This document shows positions 27,875-37,139 of a stretch of 64,000 nucleotides of DNA, in pieces. The stretch lies in NCBI RefSeq assembly GCF_003339845.1, contig NZ_PPTR01000006.1, positions 124,001 through 188,000 on the forward strand, given 5' to 3'. The notes under the pieces are model-generated. The model did not search any database. It was given only the letters and a program-made list of their open reading frames with translations, and had not been told where the DNA came from. The DNA is from Gordonibacter sp. 28C. GTDB taxonomy: Bacteria; Actinomycetota; Coriobacteriia; Coriobacteriales; Eggerthellaceae. The position numbers and the translations under genes were made by a program. Each line of letters opens with the position of its first letter. Position 1 is the first letter of the stretch.

Positions 27875-30437
27875 ACTCTATCAATCCCAGCTCGCGCGCC
27901 TTCAGCACGGCGTCCATGGCGTTGTGCACGTCCAGTTTGCGGTAGGCGGCCTCCGTGTGGCTCTTCACCGTGGACAGCGACAGGCCCGTTTCCTCGACGA
28001 TGTCGCCGTTGCAACGGCCCCGGGCAAGCAGCGTGAGCATGAGCGCCTGCTGGCGGGACAGCTTGACGGGCTTCTTCTTCGGCACGACGTTCGCCGTCAC
28101 GCCCGCATGGCGCTGGGCGGCGGCATGGGCGGCCAGCAGCAGATCGTGCACGTAGGCGCGCGTCAAAGGGCCGTCGTACTCCGGCATGGATACTTGTTTG
28201 AGCAGGCGTTTGAGCACCGGCTCCACCGAAGCGCCCTCGTCGGCCACCACGCGCACGAACCCGAAAGGAGCAAGCGCCGCGAGCGCGTCCGAAAGCGCGT
28301 CCGCAGCTTCGGCCTTCTTGCCGTACGCCCACAGAAGCGACGCTTTGAGCGCACCGGCCTCGCCCACGTCGAGCGGGCGGTTGAACTCCCGCCCGAACCG
28401 ATCCAACAAATCGATGACGCCCAGGGCTTCCGCCCGATGCCCCAGCGCCAGGTGCGCCCGCGCCGTTGTGAAGTGCTGGGACACGCGGTACAGCTCCACC
28501 CGGTCGACCTCGGTGACGAAGAACTCGTCGAGCCAGGCGCGCGCGACGCGCTTGTCGGCGTCGAACAGCGCCAACTTCGCCCGGTGCGCCTTGAGGTTCG
28601 GCAGGAAGAACGGCGCCTCGCGCTCCACCAAGCCGTCGAGCTCCTCCAGCACGGCATCGGCCTCGTCCGCGCGGCCCAACTGCCAGAGAATTTGCTGATG
28701 CATGACGGCCACGCAGATGCGGCCCTCCACCTTGTTGTCGGGAACCATGGCGGTCCGCACGCGCTCGATACCCTTTAGCGCCTCGTCCAGCCGATTGCGC
28801 TCGTAGGCGAAGCACGCCGGAAGACCTGGCTCGATGTAGCGCCACTCCTGGCCCAGCAGAAGCGAGAAGTTGCCCTCCAGCTTCCGCATACTATCCTTTT
28901 CCAGCGCCAGGTCGGAGTAGTCCAGGTTGCTGCGATGCATGTAGGGCAGGTTGTGCGTGAACGACGCGATGTTCGTGGCCAGCCCCTCGGGCGTGAACCG
29001 CTTGATGAACCGTCCGAACGTGCGGAAGTGCCTCACCTTCTCCAAAATGCCCGTTCGATGGTCCACGCTGTAAGCCAAAAGGGCGTATTCCATGAACCGC
29101 GAGTCGGCGCGGGCGATGCGCGGAAGGTTGCGGTACACCGCGTCCATATGGCGTTCGAACAGCTCGCGGCGACTGGTGAGGTAAGCGTGCCACGCCCCCA
29201 AGACGTGCAGCGGCGGGCATTCCTTGAAGGCGCGCTCGGGAATGCCGGTCACGAAGAACGTGTTGAGGAAGTCGGCGTACTCGGCGACGTTGCCACGGTT
29301 GTTTTCGAACAGGAACAGCAGCAGGTAAGCGTCGATACCGCGGTAGTCGCCGCTTTCCATCCAGAAGCGCAGCGCGCGCGAATAGTCGCGATGCTCGCGA
29401 TAGTACGCGGCGGCGGCCTTGCACAGCGTCGACCGGTCGACGCCGTCCGTCCCGGCCTTCTCGCGCAGGAAGTCCTGGAACAGGTGATGGTAGCGGTACG
29501 TGTCGCCGTGCAGGCGGCTGAGGAACGTGTTCGTGCGGTTGAGCTCGTCCATGACGGCGCGAGCGTCCTCCCGTCCCGTCAGCAGCTGGGCCAGCTCCGG
29601 GTCGAACTCGTCCACCACCGACGTGCGCAAACAGAAATCGCGCAGAGCCGGATCCCACGCGTTCCATACCTGCGACTCGAAGTAGCTGGCGAACAGGTAG
29701 AGGCTGCTGCCCGAATCGATCCGCCCCGTTTTGGCCACGGCGGCAACGCCGATGGCCCAACCCTCCGTGGCGACGAACGCGACGCGCGACTCCTCGGACG
29801 TGAGCGTGCGCCCCAGGCTTTTGAAGTAGCGCCGTATCTCGTCTTCGGTGAAGCGCAGGTCGTCGACTCCGATAAGCTGCGCCGGCTCCCTCACGACGCT
29901 GCGCAGCTCGTCGGGCAGCTCGTTGCGCGACAGCAGGAACACCGAGAATGCGCCGGGCAGGCGCTTGAGCACGGCCGGCAGCGCCTTCATGATCTCGCGG
30001 TTCGTGACAAGGTGCACGTCGTCCAACACGAGCGCATGCTGTTCGGCAGGCGGCAGCATCTCGGCCAGCATCATGATGACGTGCTCGACGGGAGATGCGG
30101 AAAACGACGGGCTTGCAAGGATGCGGCGCATGCCCTCGTTGTCAGGCTGCACCGAGAACAGGCCCGTGGCCAGCAGCTTGAAGAACACCGTAGGCGCGTT
30201 GTCGTAGCGGTCGAGGCCGATCCACACCACCTTGCGCTTGCGAGCTTTCAGCCACAGCAGCGTCGAGACGGTTTTGCCGCTGCCCGCCGGCGCCCCCACG
30301 TAACCGAATCGCAGGGCACTGGCGGCGTCGAAGCAACCGATGAGGCTACGGCGTGGCGCGCACACCTCCGGCAGCGCCGCAGGCGTGAACTTATCGCTCA
30401 GCAGGAGTGCGCTGTCGATGGGGGCTTCCTGATCCAT
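27873..30437 (-). CDS. MalT/LAL-type LuxR-family transcriptional regulator
   Basis: 854 residues. Walker A GAPAGSGKT at about 48-56 and a Walker B-like HALVLDDVH (about 130-140) mark an STAND-type NTPase. A long helical TPR-like region (about 340-770) follows, and a LuxR HTH at about 790-850 (LSRQQALMLTLLARGR to STVKSHTEAAYRKLDV). Members of this family are ATP-dependent activators that respond to a small inducer, as MalT does. The start at 30437 is chosen for the conserved-looking N-terminus; the ribosome site is weak and an ATG at about 30461 is possible. It is divergent from the surface protein gene at 30598, which is its most likely target. Confidence 0.85.
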   Translation of the reverse strand: MDQEAPIDSALLLSDKFTPAALPEVCAPRRSLIGCFDAASALRFGYVGAPAGSGKTVSTLLWLKARKRKVVWIGLDRYDNAPTVFFKLLATGLFSVQPDNEGMRRILASPSFSASPVEHVIMMLAEMLPPAEQHALVLDDVHLVTNREIMKALPAVLKRLPGAFSVFLLSRNELPDELRSVVREPAQLIGVDDLRFTEDEIRRYFKSLGRTLTSEESRVAFVATEGWAIGVAAVAKTGRIDSGSSLYLFASYFESQVWNAWDPALRDFCLRTSVVDEFDPELAQLLTGREDARAVMDELNRTNTFLSRLHGDTYRYHHLFQDFLREKAGTDGVDRSTLCKAAAAYYREHRDYSRALRFWMESGDYRGIDAYLLLFLFENNRGNVAEYADFLNTFFVTGIPERAFKECPPLHVLGAWHAYLTSRRELFERHMDAVYRNLPRIARADSRFMEYALLAYSVDHRTGILEKVRHFRTFGRFIKRFTPEGLATNIASFTHNLPYMHRSNLDYSDLALEKDSMRKLEGNFSLLLGQEWRYIEPGLPACFAYERNRLDEALKGIERVRTAMVPDNKVEGRICVAVMHQQILWQLGRADEADAVLEELDGLVEREAPFFLPNLKAHRAKLALFDADKRVARAWLDEFFVTEVDRVELYRVSQHFTTARAHLALGHRAEALGVIDLLDRFGREFNRPLDVGEAGALKASLLWAYGKKAEAADALSDALAALAPFGFVRVVADEGASVEPVLKRLLKQVSMPEYDGPLTRAYVHDLLLAAHAAAQRHAGVTANVVPKKKPVKLSRQQALMLTLLARGRCNGDIVEETGLSLSTVKSHTEAAYRKLDVHNAMDAVLKARELGLIE

Positions 30438-30597
30438 GAATCCGACTCGCTCTCTTCGCATTCGGCGTGGCAGTCTTTCCTCAGGATAGCAAAGCATCCG
30501 GCAGAACTTCTGTAAAACCCTCGTACCGGCCGATGTTTTCTTTTTCCCGCAACGCGTATCGTGGTGTCGGATAATCCTAAAATCAGGAGGATTGATC

Positions 30598-33500
30598 ATG
30601 GCAGACGGCACGAACCGCTTTTCCGCACCGAACCGCCTTCGCAACGCCCCTCGACACCGTTCAGCAAATCGAAACCGATGTCGAGGCGCCTTCGCCTGCT
30701 TCGGTCGCATCGCGCTAGCCTGTGTGCTCGTGTTCGGCCTTTCGGCCGCCCCCATCACATCCTTGGGACGTGCGTCGCAAGCACACGCCGATCCCAACGA
30801 CGCAACCAGCGCGCCCAGCACTTCGGAGCCTTCGCAGGCGCTCGCCAAGGCGGGCGAGACCGACGAAAATACCGAGCCCGACGGCGAAAACAACCTCCCA
30901 GCCGCCCCCGACGGCGACATCGAGCCGAACGAACCATCAAAGCCCGCCATCGTCGCAACCTCTGACGACGACCTGAGCAGCGGGCCCGCCGTCCGCGGAC
31001 CCGCCGAGTGGGCTATCGACAAGCTGTTGGACATCGGCTTCGACCTCGTGGCCACGGCCGCGCTCGACTCCCTTGGCAATGCGGCGGACGCTTCGGGCAA
31101 CGAGGACCTCGTCAAAGTCGTGGACTTCGTCGACGGGATTCTCGGCGGCAGCGCGAGCATCGAGCACGAGTGCGACAAGATACTCGGCGCGGTCAACGAG
31201 CTGAGTCTGCAGATCACCGATCTCGAAAACCACATCGACGCGCAGTTCCTCGAGTTAGAGCGAACCATCACCCTCAACCAGATCGAAGAACAGCGCAAGC
31301 AGATCATTCAAATGAGCATCTCGGTTTACGCGCCGGCGCTCACCGCCTACACCGCGTACATCCAGGCATCGAAAGACTATTCGGACGCCATCGGAACCAC
31401 GAACGAAGCGCATCGCCTGCAGGATGCGCAAACCAAAGAGCGCGCGCTGGTGAAGGCCTTCGACGATCTTAATTACCGAAACGACCTCACCACCGTGGAA
31501 AACTACGGCGTGAACATGGGCAGCTACACGAACCACCGCTACCTGTACTACCTCAACCAGTACGCCGATGAGACGCTCGCGTTCGACCACCAACGCTTTG
31601 CCCTGCTCACAGCGGGCATCAACGACGTAGCCACGAACCTTGGCGTCATCACGTACGTGGAACGCCTCGAATACGACTACTGGGCGGCGAAGGCCGCCAG
31701 CGACCCGAACGACGTCGCGCTCCAGCAAAAGGTGCTCGACCTCGAAAACGAGCTGACCACCAACCTCGACCGCGTCGTCCGCGACATCAACTACGTCTCC
31801 TCGGAATACGCCAACAAAGACAACGCGGCCGATTGGCCCCGCACCGACCTGCTCACCCTCATGCGTCCCTACGACTTCGAGACGAGCTACTCGTTCAGCT
31901 ACCAGCCGTCTTCGAGCAGAAGCTTCGACTATTACCACTGGGACGACCATTACGGCTACCAGACCCGTACCTGGCACTACACCGCCGAAGCGAAAAAAAC
32001 CACCCAGACGATGAAGGCCTATCGCGCAAGCGTGGGCGGTCAGGTGTACCTCGTGGTGGACGGCGACGTCGGACTCACGTACGGCTCGAGAACCGGCGAC
32101 GTCATTCACGGCATGCGCTATTGGGAGAAGATATCGGAAGGGTTCCTGCCGATCTCGAACGAGTACGTCGGATTCCCCGATCAGGACTTCTACAACCTCC
32201 AATCGACCGCCGACGGAGTGTACAAGATGCCGAAGGACTTCTCCCCGCTCGCGCCCATCGTGCAGGGCAACAGCTACAAGAGCTCGGGCGGGTCGCTGGT
32301 CGGCCACCTTGCGAAAAACGGCATGAGCTCGCTTGGATCCGAGGCGTACGTGGTCATGAACTCGTATGTCGAGCCGATGTACCCCACGGGCGCAATCAGG
32401 CAGAACCACTACACCACGTTCTACTGGTACAGCACCCTCATCCCCACAAGCGGCGATTATTCGAATTCGAAGGCCTCCCTCACCGCCGAGGACACGGCGC
32501 CGGACTCACGCCTGCTCGCCGTGCTTGCGCAGGAACCGAACAAGCGCGAAGCGCATCCGCTCCACCTGGTGACCGAGGGTAGCGGCCTCGCCCTTGCGGC
32601 GACCGACCTGTCGGGGAACGCCCTGCCCGCCAACGTGCCGGCCGGCACGCGCGTCAAGCTGACCGTCACGGCGGCGGATACCGCCGCGCTCGACGCGCTC
32701 GTGCTCAAAAGCGCCGACGGCGACGTGTTGGAAACGTTCGCCAGCGCCGACACGGCGAACCTCGTGACCGGCGGCACGAACAACGCCGTGTTCACGTTCA
32801 CCATGCCCTATCAGGAGGCCTCGCTCGTGGGGACCCCTGGCAAGGCCGAGCCGAACCCGCTGCACTTCGCACAGGACGCCGACGGCGCCTATCTGGTGAG
32901 CACGCTCGACGACCTGGTGAAGGTGTCCGCCGCCTACGATCAGCACGCGGGCATGTACCGGGGAGCCACCTTCCGCCTCGCCGACGACATCGTCAATGTG
33001 CGCTTTCCCTTCCCCGTATGGTCGACCCCTATCGGCACCGAAGACCATCCGTTCGCCGGCACCTTCGACGGAGCAGGCCATGCCATCGGCGGCTTCACCA
33101 TGAACATGGAAACCGGCCCGCTTGCAACGCAGAAATTCGGGGGCATCTTCGGCGTCATCGACGCGAGCGCCGTCGTGCACGACGTCGCGGTCTATGCGAT
33201 GGACTACCGGGGCAACGACGCGAACCACACCATCGGCGGGTTGGCGGGAGCCAACTACGGCATTATCGACAACTGCTCGACCGGCTCGGCGCAAACCGGC
33301 ATCACGGTGGACCCCAGCCTCACCGATCTGACTTTCCTCGATCCCAGCTACCTTCCGCTCATCAACGTGACAATCACGGGATACGACGCGGGCGGGCTCG
33401 TCGCCTACAACCGCGGACAGGTGATCAACTCCTGGTCGGGCGCCGATGTTTCGGCTTCGGCGAACGGCGGCCACGGAGGCGGCCTGGTCGGTTATTCGGA

Positions 33501-34464
33501 CAGCGGCTCGACGGTGTGGAACAGCTACGCAATGGGACGCGTACGCAGCGGTCACAGCGTGGGCGGCCTCATCGCGCGCAGTTACGCCGACGTGCACAAC
33601 ACCTACTACTGCGGCAGCGAGGTGACGGGGAGCATCCGAGGAAGCTTCATCGGCGAGAACCATCACGACGTGTTCTCGAGCTTCGTGCGCAAAGACGTGG
33701 TATCGAAACCGTTCGGAACCGGCTACCAGGGGGACAGCCCCGACGCGAGCCTAACCGTGATGGAAAACGAAGCCATGGCCTCGTTCCTACTCGAGCAAGC
33801 CCTCAACAAGGAAGTCGTCGGCAACATGAACTTCTGGACGTGGAACGCGGAAGAAAACAACGGCTACCCCTATCAGCTGAAGGATCCGATGATCCAGCGA
33901 ACCGTCACCGACGAGGCGACCGGCGTCACCCTCACGGGAACCATGCACGCCGCCGCCCAGCTCGCCATCGCCCCTCTTAGCGAAAGCGACGTCGAACGCC
34001 AAACGCTGTACCGGCATGCGCTTGACAACGGGCTGCTCGGCGCGATGACGGCAAGCTACAACGCCTTCCTGCCGGTGGTGGCGAAGAAGTCGGGGCAATC
34101 GCCCCTTGAAGGAACCGTCACGCTCAGCTTCCCTCTCGCCGAGGGGCAGCGCGGCGGCACCGTCAAAGTCCTGCAGCAGCACGTGGACGGCGTTACGACG
34201 CTCGACGCCCTTGTGAAAGACGGCAGGGCGTACGTGGAGATCGACGCGCTCACGCCGTTCGCCGTCGTGACGTCGACGAACGACGCGGCGCCGTCCGTTC
34301 CGGCCGGCAACCCGGCGTCGCTCGCCCCCACAGGCGACGCGATCGACCCGTACACCCCGATGGTGGCCGCCGTAGCCGCAATCGCCGCGCTGGGATGCGC
34401 AATGACGTTCGTTTCGCGCGCATCCGCGCGCGCAAGGCGACAGGCTGACACGACGGACGAATAA
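30598..34464 (+). CDS. Sortase-anchored GLUG-repeat surface protein
   Basis: 1288 residues, ATG at 30598 with AGGAGG seven bases upstream. A long n-region precedes a signal peptide core (about 35-63). An acidic Pro/Ser/Glu stretch (about 65-125) and a helical region with coiled-coil character (about 175-390) follow. A Tyr-rich middle part is not recognised. Four GLUG-type repeats lie at about 880-1000 (starting GGLAGANYG, GGLVAYNRG, GGLVGYSDS, GGLIARSYA). The C-terminus is LAPTG (1242-1246), a hydrophobic segment and a basic tail, i.e. a sortase signal. It is an adhesin-like cell-wall protein, probably controlled by the divergent MalT-like regulator. Confidence 0.8.
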   Translation: MADGTNRFSAPNRLRNAPRHRSANRNRCRGAFACFGRIALACVLVFGLSAAPITSLGRASQAHADPNDATSAPSTSEPSQALAKAGETDENTEPDGENNLPAAPDGDIEPNEPSKPAIVATSDDDLSSGPAVRGPAEWAIDKLLDIGFDLVATAALDSLGNAADASGNEDLVKVVDFVDGILGGSASIEHECDKILGAVNELSLQITDLENHIDAQFLELERTITLNQIEEQRKQIIQMSISVYAPALTAYTAYIQASKDYSDAIGTTNEAHRLQDAQTKERALVKAFDDLNYRNDLTTVENYGVNMGSYTNHRYLYYLNQYADETLAFDHQRFALLTAGINDVATNLGVITYVERLEYDYWAAKAASDPNDVALQQKVLDLENELTTNLDRVVRDINYVSSEYANKDNAADWPRTDLLTLMRPYDFETSYSFSYQPSSSRSFDYYHWDDHYGYQTRTWHYTAEAKKTTQTMKAYRASVGGQVYLVVDGDVGLTYGSRTGDVIHGMRYWEKISEGFLPISNEYVGFPDQDFYNLQSTADGVYKMPKDFSPLAPIVQGNSYKSSGGSLVGHLAKNGMSSLGSEAYVVMNSYVEPMYPTGAIRQNHYTTFYWYSTLIPTSGDYSNSKASLTAEDTAPDSRLLAVLAQEPNKREAHPLHLVTEGSGLALAATDLSGNALPANVPAGTRVKLTVTAADTAALDALVLKSADGDVLETFASADTANLVTGGTNNAVFTFTMPYQEASLVGTPGKAEPNPLHFAQDADGAYLVSTLDDLVKVSAAYDQHAGMYRGATFRLADDIVNVRFPFPVWSTPIGTEDHPFAGTFDGAGHAIGGFTMNMETGPLATQKFGGIFGVIDASAVVHDVAVYAMDYRGNDANHTIGGLAGANYGIIDNCSTGSAQTGITVDPSLTDLTFLDPSYLPLINVTITGYDAGGLVAYNRGQVINSWSGADVSASANGGHGGGLVGYSDSGSTVWNSYAMGRVRSGHSVGGLIARSYADVHNTYYCGSEVTGSIRGSFIGENHHDVFSSFVRKDVVSKPFGTGYQGDSPDASLTVMENEAMASFLLEQALNKEVVGNMNFWTWNAEENNGYPYQLKDPMIQRTVTDEATGVTLTGTMHAAAQLAIAPLSESDVERQTLYRHALDNGLLGAMTASYNAFLPVVAKKSGQSPLEGTVTLSFPLAEGQRGGTVKVLQQHVDGVTTLDALVKDGRAYVEIDALTPFAVVTSTNDAAPSVPAGNPASLAPTGDAIDPYTPMVAAVAAIAALGCAMTFVSRASARARRQADTTDE

Positions 34465-34527
34465 GGACATAATTACGCTCAACGCTTTTTTGCACCATTG
34501 AAGACATAAGCGAGAAAAGGACCCGAC

Positions 34528-36636
34528 ATGACCCGACATCATCACGCGCTCGACCGCCGCACGTTCGTGACCGGGGCGTTCGCCACCGGCGCTCTCGTGG
34601 CAGCGGGAAGCGCCCTGTGCGGCTGCGCGGCTGGGGGCGCCGAAGCCGACGGCGCATCTGCCGGGAAAGCCGCGCTCGACAACTTGAACGCCGACGTGAA
34701 ACCCGCGACCGACGCCACCGCCGAAGCCAACGAGGGCGTGTACGCCCTGCTCGACTTCTCCGACGAAACCGAGCGGGAGTTCGCCACGCGCGGGCTCATA
34801 GCCGCGCCCGACACGCTGGAGATCGCCGACGACAACGGCAAGGTGGTGTGGAGCCAGAAAGCCTACGCGTTCCTCGACGGCTCGGGCAACGCCGGCGACG
34901 TGGACGAAACGAGCGCGGCGGCCGACGCGGACGGAACCGGCCCTGCCGACGCGCCCGACACCGCCAACCCCAGCCTCTGGCGCAACGCCCAGATCAACCA
35001 CCTCTACGGCCTGTTCGAGGTCATGGACGGCATCTACCAGGTGCGCGGCTACGATATGACGAACATCACCTTCGTCCGCGGCGACACGGGCTGGATCGTG
35101 TTCGACCCGCTTATGAGCTGCGAGTGCTCGCGCGCCGCGTTCCAGCTGGTAACCGACAACCTGGGCGAGCGCCCGGTGACGGGCATCGTGATGAGCCATC
35201 CCCACATCGACCACTACGGCGGCATCAAGGGCATCGTGTCCGAGGAGGAGGTCGCCGCGCGCAACATCCCCATCATCGTGCCGCAGGGCTTCGCCGAGCA
35301 CGCCGTGGCCGAGAACGTGTACGCCGGCAACGCCATGGGCCGGCGCGCCGGCTACCAGTACGGCACGTTCCTGAAGGCCTCGCCCACCGGCAAGCTGTCC
35401 ATCGGCATCGGCATGGGGCAATCCACGGGCACCGTATCCTACCTGGCGCCGAACGACGTCGTCACGACGACGGGCGAGACGCGCACCGTCGACGGCGTGG
35501 ACATGGAGTTCCAGATGACGCCCGGCACCGAGGCTCCGGCCGAGATGAACACGTGGTTCCCCGGCTACCGGGCGCTGTGGGTGGCCGAGAACTGCACGGC
35601 GACGCTGCACAACCTGTACACCCTGCGCGGCGCGGAGGTGCGCGACGGCAACGCCTGGGCGAACTACCTCATGGAAACGCTCGCACGTTACGGCAACGAG
35701 GCCCAGGTGACGTTCCAGGCGCACAACTGGCCGCACTGGGGCGCCGACTTCATCCGCGACTACCTCACGAACACCGCCGCCCTGTACAAGTTCATCGCCG
35801 ACCAAACGCTCATGTACGTGAACCAGGGCCTTACGTCCAACGAGATCGCCCACGCCATCAAGCTGCCTGCCGACCTGGAGAAGAACTGGTACACGCGCCA
35901 GTACTACGGCACGGTGTCGCACAACGCGAAGGCCGTGTACCAGAAGTACATGGGCTGGTACGACGCGAACCCCGTGCACCTGGCCGCCCTGCCCCCGGCG
36001 GAGTCGGCCAAGAAGTTCGTGGAATACTTCGGCGACGCGGACGCCGTGCTGGCGAAGGCCGCGAAGGATTTCGAAGCGGGTGCGTACCAGTGGGTTGCCG
36101 AGGTGACGAACCTCGTGGTGTTCGCCGACCCCGGCAACCGTGCCGCGCGCCTGCTGTGCGCCGACGCGCTCGAGCAGCTGGGCTTCCAAGCCGAATCGGG
36201 CCCCTGGCGCAACGCCTACCTCACCGGCGCGAAGGAGCTGCGCGACGGCGTGGACGCCGACCCGAAATACCAGGCCACCGGCAGTTCCGACATCCTGCGC
36301 GCCATGACGCCCGCCATGATGCTGGACTACCTGGGCATCCTGCTGGACGCGAACGCGGCCGAGAACCTGAACCTCACCGTGAACCTGGCGTTCACCGACG
36401 AGGACCCCTACCTGCTGACCGTGCGCTCGGGCGTCGTGCTGTACGAACGCGGCACGCAGGCGGAAGATGCCGACGCCACGCTCTCGATGCCGCGCCTGGG
36501 CATGTTCGCCATCCTCAACCGCGACGCCGACGCGCAGGCCGCCTCGATAGCCGTCGAAGGGGACCAAAACGTCATCGCCAAGCTCACCGAGCACCTGACG
36601 GAGTTCGACTTCTTCTTCAACATCGTGGAGCCGTAA
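34528..36636 (+). CDS. Tat-exported lipoprotein alkyl/aryl-sulfatase (SdsA1-like)
   Basis: 702 residues, ATG at 34528 after GAAAAGG. It has a twin-arginine start (DRRTFVTG, Arg10-Arg11) with a lipobox-like LCGC (Cys33), so it should be exported folded and lipid-anchored. A metallo-beta-lactamase domain carries SHPHIDH (His224, His226, Asp228, His229). The middle helical region and the C-terminal SCP2-like domain (about 585-700) match class III zinc alkylsulfatases such as SdsA1. These hydrolyse sulfate esters of alkyl chains. The natural substrate here is unknown. It follows the surface protein gene by 63 bp and could be co-transcribed. Confidence 0.85.
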   Translation: MTRHHHALDRRTFVTGAFATGALVAAGSALCGCAAGGAEADGASAGKAALDNLNADVKPATDATAEANEGVYALLDFSDETEREFATRGLIAAPDTLEIADDNGKVVWSQKAYAFLDGSGNAGDVDETSAAADADGTGPADAPDTANPSLWRNAQINHLYGLFEVMDGIYQVRGYDMTNITFVRGDTGWIVFDPLMSCECSRAAFQLVTDNLGERPVTGIVMSHPHIDHYGGIKGIVSEEEVAARNIPIIVPQGFAEHAVAENVYAGNAMGRRAGYQYGTFLKASPTGKLSIGIGMGQSTGTVSYLAPNDVVTTTGETRTVDGVDMEFQMTPGTEAPAEMNTWFPGYRALWVAENCTATLHNLYTLRGAEVRDGNAWANYLMETLARYGNEAQVTFQAHNWPHWGADFIRDYLTNTAALYKFIADQTLMYVNQGLTSNEIAHAIKLPADLEKNWYTRQYYGTVSHNAKAVYQKYMGWYDANPVHLAALPPAESAKKFVEYFGDADAVLAKAAKDFEAGAYQWVAEVTNLVVFADPGNRAARLLCADALEQLGFQAESGPWRNAYLTGAKELRDGVDADPKYQATGSSDILRAMTPAMMLDYLGILLDANAAENLNLTVNLAFTDEDPYLLTVRSGVVLYERGTQAEDADATLSMPRLGMFAILNRDADAQAASIAVEGDQNVIAKLTEHLTEFDFFFNIVEP

Positions 36637-36665
36637 GGGAGGAAAAGCGGAAGCAGGGCCGGTAC

Positions 36666-37139
36666 CTAGACCTCCTCGCCGAACAGCAGCCGGAAGATGT
36701 AGCGCGTGATGGTGGCGCGGCGCACCACGCCCACCAGCACGCCCTTGTCGTCCACCACGGGGATCTTCTTGTACTTGCGCTTGCCCAGGATGTCGGCCAC
36801 GCTGCCGACGGACTGGTCGGGCAGCACGCACAGCACCTTCTTCGTGGCCAGCTCCATGACGTTGCGGTCTTTGAGAGCGCGCGCCTTGTCCTCGAACGAC
36901 TCGTTGTCGTACAGCAGCATGGTGGAGTAGCCGCTGAATATGGAGCGCGTCTTCTGCTCGGCCACGGCCTTCATGATGTCGCCGTCGCTGATGAAGCCCA
37001 CCACCCGGTCGTCCTCGTCCACCACCGTGATGCCGCTCGTGCCCTTCTCGCTGAATATCTGCACGACCTCGCCGAGCGTCTGGTCGTAGCGGCAGGTGTA
37101 GGCCTCCTGCTCCATGATGTCCTTCACCGGGTGTTTCAT
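36666..37139 (-). CDS. Tandem CBS-domain protein
   Basis: 157 residues made of two CBS domains (about 5-62 and 90-147; motifs GTSGITVVDEDDRVVGFIS and YKKIPVVDDKGVLVGVV). CBS pairs bind adenine nucleotides and regulate attached or partner proteins. The ATG overlaps the stop of the MFS exporter gene (ATGA, 37136-37139), so it is translated together with it. A sensing partner of the transporter is plausible but inferred only from this coupling. Confidence 0.88.
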   Translation of the reverse strand: MKHPVKDIMEQEAYTCRYDQTLGEVVQIFSEKGTSGITVVDEDDRVVGFISDGDIMKAVAEQKTRSIFSGYSTMLLYDNESFEDKARALKDRNVMELATKKVLCVLPDQSVGSVADILGKRKYKKIPVVDDKGVLVGVVRRATITRYIFRLLFGEEV

